From NCBI GenBank assembly GCA_051745935.1, contig JBNJEM010000269.1:1-9964 (forward strand): DNA of 9,964 bases, given 5' to 3'. A model generated the notes under the pieces. It worked only from the letters and a program-made list of their open reading frames with translations, searched no databases and had not been told where the DNA came from. Numbering within the stretch: the first letter of the stretch is position 1; each line of letters opens with the position of its first letter. Shown here one piece after another: positions 7,201-9,964 of this stretch. The position numbers and the translations under genes were made by a program. The DNA is from JBNJEM01 sp051745935 (GTDB lineage Bacteria; Planctomycetota; Planctomycetia; Pirellulales; Pirellulaceae).

Positions 7201-9964
7201 CGTGTACGTTCGCGTCGGCGCTGCTTGCCCCACCAGTACCGTCCCGAAGTCGGTGTGGTCTTCGGTGGCCGGAACCGTCGCCCCGTCGGCGATTGACACA
7301 CCATTGCCAAGTACCGTGATTTCCGGCTCGGGCGGAACTTCCACCGTCCCCGTGGTGCCGACCACTTCGCTCCAGGCCCCGCTGTCATCACGGGCGCGAG
7401 CAAAGTACTGGTTGGTCCCCGCGTTGAAGCTGGACGTCTCAACGCTGTAAGTCCACCCCTCGTCGCTGCTTTCGTCCGTGCCCAAGAGGTCATCCGTCTC
7501 CACATCGAGGGCGCCGTTGTCGTTTGTATCGCGATAGAACTCAACCTCCAAGACGGATCCGTCGGCGTCATCAACGGTATGGGCCGTCAATGTCACCTCG
7601 TCCGGTTGTGTTACCGGGTCGGGACCATCACTCAGCGACCCGATGGTTGGCCGCTCGTTAACTTCGCCGGTCACCGCGAAACTAAAGGGATTCTCGTTTC
7701 CATCGTTATTCGAGAAGCTGATCTGTCCTGCTTTTACTCCCGGGCTGGACGTGTCCAAACGCACCGTGAACGTGTCAGATGCTCCGGCGGCCAGATTGCC
7801 GGAAAGAGCCTCGGTTAAGATGTAGTCAGTTGGTACATCCACTTGGCCTAGCGTGAGGTCGGCCGTGCCGTCGTTGCGCACCGTGAAGGTGCGAGTCGGG
7901 CCAGGTTGTCCCATTGGCGCCGTTCCGAAATCGGTATCATCTTCCGTACTAGGTGTCTCGTCCCCATCCAAGATCGTTATGTCGTTCCCGACCACCGTAA
8001 TCTCCGGCTCCGGTTGAGGTTCCACCGTGCCGGTGATGGCAAAGTCAAACGGGTCTTCGTCACTGTCGTTGTTCGAGAAGCTGATCTGTCCTGTTTTGAG
8101 CCCGCTACTGGACGTCTCCAGACGCACCGTGAACGTGTCGGACTCGCCCGGGTCCAGATCATTGGAAAGAGTTTCTTCTACCGTATAGCCACCCGGCACA
8201 TTGACTTGCTCCAATGTTAGGCGTGCCGTGCCATCATTTCGCACCGTGTACGTCCGCGTGGGCCCGGATTCCGCCACCACCCCCGTTCCAAAGTCGGTAT
8301 GATCTTCTGAGTCGGGGGTCGCCTTGCCATCCGTGATCGAGACGCCGTTTCCAAGCACCGTGATTTCAGGCACGGGCCGTGGATTCACCGTGACCGTAGT
8401 GCTGACGACCTCGCTCCACGCCCCATAGTCGTCGCGGGCTCGGGCAAAACATCGGTTCGTGTCCGTGGGGAAACCACTTGACTCGCCAGTGTACGTCCAA
8501 CCGCCACTGCTGTTCTGGTCCGTTCCCAACAACTCATCCGCGTCGACATCCAGAATGCCGTTGTTGTTCGAGTCACGGTAAAACTCGACTTTCCTCACCG
8601 TCCCATCATTGTCCTGGACGTTTTCCGCCGTTAGCGTCAGTACGTCCGGTTGCGTTACCGGATCGGGACTGGCGATCAGCGAATCGACGGTCGGCGCTTC
8701 AGTTGTCTGGGATTTGCATCTTATCCACACGGCGTCGGCGATCACATAGTCGTTTGCGTCGTCACTCACTGCTACCGTGAGCGTCCCCTCACTATCCACG
8801 AGGATCGACCCCAAGCGTTGGAACCGAACTCCTTGAGACATCTTGTCGCTCTTCGGGAGAACTTCTTGGTTCACGCGGACAGTATTCTGCTGGGTTCCAC
8901 CGGAAAGAGTAAACGGAACGTTCGTGGCTCGGTTTTCATGTGGCGTCCAGGTCGTGAAAGCCTCGTATTCTCCCGGAACAAGCTCCGTGAACGTCCAGAC
9001 TGATGTATCGGAACCGGAACCTGGAGCATTGTAGTGGTAGTCCCGCGATTTCTTAACCTGGTACTGGTAGTTCTTCTCATACGGTCCAGACGCGACGTCC
9101 GTGATGTTAAAACGCATCGCCTCGTACGCGCCAGACAACCCTCCTCGTCCCCAGTTTCCGACCGCTTCATGCTGGGAATCACCATCGTCCATGATCCAAA
9201 ACATATCGGTGACCGGAACAGTCATGCCATCGGGACCAACTCTGTCCACCGTGACCCAGACGTTGTCGAAGACGAATTCATCCGTTTCCAACAGGTTGAC
9301 ATCATCTCCGGAACGGAGGCTAACCGTGTCGACCGATGTCTCCAGTGGGTTGTCCGCGGATGTGTCCCGCGTACCGATCTCGCGCCCCGCCGCAAGGCAG
9401 AGCCCCGATGACATTAGGTCAAGGCCGCTGTCGTCGTTACGGTCATGAATCCAGCCGGACTCAGCCGTCACACGAATATTGCCCGTGGTGATGACCGTCC
9501 CGCCAAGCAGAACGTTTGTTCCCGCTTGGAATCGGATGTCGCCGGAATCCGTTTCCTGATCGCTCGTCTCGTCCAGGATAATCGAACCCGTTTTAGCCTG
9601 AATCTCGATGCTTCCCTCTCCGCCCGTTGCAACGTCCGACGTGGCGCCGGAAGTGACATCCGCGCTGGCCAAAATCGTGATGTGACCACTTTCGCTTTCC
9701 ACGTTCGCATTGAGGTTAGTCGAATCCTCGATGGCTTGAACGAGGATGTTTCCAGCCCCCTGGGCGGAAACAGTGCTGCCCTCGAAATTGCTTCCATCAT
9801 CCAGCGTGATCTCGCCCGTTTCGGCGCGGATCACGATGGAACCATTGCCTCCGTTGTTGTCGATCGTTCGCACGTCGCTCTGGTTCGCGTCGGTCCGCGT
9901 CGTCGTGGTGCCATCCGCGTTCACCTCTTCCACCCGAACCGCCTCGTCACCGGTGGCCCGCGGG
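4291..9964 (-). CDS. Giant modular secreted/surface protein with C-terminal metalloprotease-like segment (5'-partial)
   Basis: The frame is open to the window edge, so the start and any signal peptide lie outside. GTG 9933 is only the first in-window start-like codon and is used for numbering (1,880 residues). Order: filamentous-hemagglutinin-like beta strands (1-235, repeated G-x-I-x-I/V-x-A); golvesin-type module A (~241-406); Ig-like (407-512); two choice-of-anchor-D/ASH-like modules (514-757); Ig-like (759-862); anchor-D-like (864-985); golvesin B (986-1127); Ig-like (1129-1233); anchor-D-like (1235-1357); two Fn3-like (1358-1566); golvesin C (1567-1708); peptidase-like segment with HELGHIAGLDD at 1829-1839 and DDLMSATL at 1845-1852. 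Anchor-D modules share PEITVLGN...DFG...TVRNDGT...FSNND. Ig-like modules share SPDPVTQP...VEFYRD...FARA. It likely works outside the cell as an adhesin, matrix or processing protein. No dockerin, PEP-CTERM, LPXTG or type IX sorting tail follows the peptidase segment. No partner gene is visible. Confidence 0.9.
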   Translation of the reverse strand, partial: PRATGDEAVRVEEVNADGTTTTRTDANQSDVRTIDNNGGNGSIVIRAETGEITLDDGSNFEGSTVSAQGAGNILVQAIEDSTNLNANVESESGHITILASADVTSGATSDVATGGEGSIEIQAKTGSIILDETSDQETDSGDIRFQAGTNVLLGGTVITTGNIRVTAESGWIHDRNDDSGLDLMSSGLCLAAGREIGTRDTSADNPLETSVDTVSLRSGDDVNLLETDEFVFDNVWVTVDRVGPDGMTVPVTDMFWIMDDGDSQHEAVGNWGRGGLSGAYEAMRFNITDVASGPYEKNYQYQVKKSRDYHYNAPGSGSDTSVWTFTELVPGEYEAFTTWTPHENRATNVPFTLSGGTQQNTVRVNQEVLPKSDKMSQGVRFQRLGSILVDSEGTLTVAVSDDANDYVIADAVWIRCKSQTTEAPTVDSLIASPDPVTQPDVLTLTAENVQDNDGTVRKVEFYRDSNNNGILDVDADELLGTDQNSSGGWTYTGESSGFPTDTNRCFARARDDYGAWSEVVSTTVTVNPRPVPEITVLGNGVSITDGKATPDSEDHTDFGTGVVAESGPTRTYTVRNDGTARLTLEQVNVPGGYTVEETLSNDLDPGESDTFTVRLETSSSGLKTGQISFSNNDSDEDPFDFAITGTVEPQPEPEITVVGNDITILDGDETPSTEDDTDFGTAPMGQPGPTRTFTVRNDGTADLTLGQVDVPTDYILTEALSGNLAAGASDTFTVRLDTSSPGVKAGQISFSNNDGNENPFSFAVTGEVNERPTIGSLSDGPDPVTQPDEVTLTAHTVDDADGSVLEVEFYRDTNDNGALDVETDDLLGTDESSDEGWTYSVETSSFNAGTNQYFARARDDSGAWSEVVGTTGTVEVPPEPEITVLGNGVSIADGATVPATEDHTDFGTVLVGQAAPTRTYTVRNDGPATLVLGSVTVPRGYSVTDALSDTLAADASDTFTVRMDTLSAGTKTGEIRFSNNDSDESPFTFAVEGKVGDVSRIIDDGDTGHSMIGDWGQGGLQGAYDGKYRYRAPGSGAQKSIWTFSNLTPGEYEVFTTWTPHGNRATNAPYTISSGTGQKTIRVNQEAAPENNKQSQGVPFQRLGSIVVDAEGTLTVTLSNDANEYVVADAAWVKWQAPPTQAPTVGSLNASPDPVTQPNSLTLTATDVEDTDGSVRRVEFYRDADGDGILDVGMDELLGADTVSDGWTYSGETASFPTGVNRYFARAQDDYGVWSEAVSTTGTVEAQPVPEITVLGNDVSITDGKATPTLEDHTDFGEGVLEQAGPTRTFTVRNDGTTTLTLGSISVPAGYTVTEALPTSLAAGASDAFTVRLDTLSTGTKTGQITFSNNDAEENPFNFTIIGTVNEPVETTPPNPAVSTWHTEPYATGSTSVRMIATTADDPSGVEYYFEETTGNAGGSDSGWQDSPIYVDTGLTPETAYTYRVKTRDKSLNQNEGTYSISRSATTPENSKPNTPNCSSPADDSSDVHPTPTLESSEFSDPDSGDSHQATRWQVAIDDSFNNMVWDYTDTDSEKTREAVPAGKLLNDVKYYWRVRHQDNHGSWSSWSNPREFTTADVKSVIDDGNSSHAFEGGWGKGGLSGSYNGDYWYAEAGSGSKKSTWTFTGLAAGQYEVLASWTAHENRANNAPFTLDGGSEAKTVRVDQEHPCNDEQGPKSGVWFDHLANITVDAQGKLTVTLTNNANDYVIADSVWVKYSAPLLTAGGPRVAVENATPLTEAELRPITAEGLSRWARAGLPDELLNKLNRTDFGVVDLPGAHLGMATSDGILIDSDAAGHGWFIDPTPDKDNEFSRVQESGDLRAVAPNAVDRIDLLTVVSHELGHIAGLDDLASSTDDLMSATLETGRRRVPGESERDAVFASENLWKAVSN
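4417..4449 (-). other. Zinc-binding motif HELGHIAGLDD
   Basis: This fits H-E-x-x-H-x-x-G-x-x-D: two His ligands and a catalytic Glu, with Asp rather than His at the usual third-ligand position. Asp at this place is known in snapalysin-type metzincins. DDLMSATL about six residues later could be the Met-turn. The site lies 52 residues from the C-terminus and is preceded by SDGILIDSDAAGHGWF, as in related planctomycete surface proteins. Confidence 0.7.
4813..5232 (-). repeat. Golvesin-type module, copy C
   Basis: Opens with SVIDDGNSSHAFEGGWGKGG and closes with NDYVIADSVWVKY. Shared landmarks are a WTFTGL strand, ASWTAHENRA and a DAQGKLTVTL strand. It differs from copies A and B by HPCNDEQG in the variable loop. 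This module type is thought to be a beta-sandwich carbohydrate- or partner-binding domain. Confidence 0.75.
6553..6975 (-). repeat. Golvesin-type module, copy B
   Basis: Opens with RIIDDGDTGHSMIGDWGQGG and closes with NEYVVADAAWVKW. It is closer to copy A than to copy C, sharing FTTWTPH, RVNQE and SQGV-FQRLGSI with it. It sits between anchor-D-like and Ig-like modules, and the G-Ig-anchor-D order repeats the order after copy A, which points to segmental duplication within the gene. Confidence 0.75.
8715..9210 (-). repeat. Golvesin-type module, copy A, with internal insertion
   Basis: Opens with WIMDDGDSQHEAVGNWGRGG and closes with NDYVIADAVWIRC. Between SGAY and YHYNAPGSGS it carries about 26 extra residues (including MRFNITDVASGPYEKNYQYQ) where copies B and C have only a few. 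Otherwise it aligns end to end with copy B. Confidence 0.75.

Overview
The window looks like chromosomal DNA from a bacterium of the Planctomycetota, most likely a Pirellula/Rhodopirellula-type relative. This is an inference. It rests on moderately high GC, a giant modular surface protein ending in an HELGH-type metal site, envelope-polysaccharide genes, and a roughly 100-bp repeat that is open in several frames. No rRNA, tRNA, CRISPR array or transposase was seen.

Layout: (1) Bases 1-437 are mostly non-coding. They hold a terminator-like hairpin (30-62), one diverged copy of the repeat (119-215), a second perfect hairpin (219-237), and a leader with short direct repeats before the first gene. 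(2) Bases 438-3967 on the + strand are a tight three-gene operon: a class I SAM-dependent methyltransferase, a polysaccharide pyruvyl transferase family protein, and a flippase-like membrane protein of the UPF0104/LPG-synthase transmembrane family. The last two genes join by a 4-base TTGA overlap. The first pair probably once joined by a GTGA overlap. (3) Three tandem 101-bp copies of the repeat (1171-1469) sit between genes one and two and now supply the methyltransferase's stop codon. (4) Bases 3968-4290 separate convergent genes; they hold a long imperfect hairpin and otherwise little that is recognisable. (5) From 4291 to the window edge the - strand encodes one protein of more than 1,880 residues whose N-terminus lies outside the window. 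It has hemagglutinin-like strands, three golvesin-type modules, three Ig-like modules with calcium-loop-like motifs, four choice-of-anchor-D/ASH-like modules, two Fn3-like modules and a C-terminal metalloprotease-like segment.

Working together: the + strand operon fits synthesis or export of a modified cell-surface polysaccharide or glycolipid. The giant - strand protein fits a secreted adhesin or matrix protein. Both point to the cell envelope, but no direct link between them is visible.

The most interesting observation concerns the tandem array. Removing exactly 301 bases at a CGG/CGG junction puts the methyltransferase in frame with a coding-like tail that stops in a GTGA overlap with the next gene. 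This suggests the array is an insertion that rewrote the enzyme's C-terminus. The repeat also carries a hairpin whose copy-to-copy changes all keep base pairing in + strand RNA.
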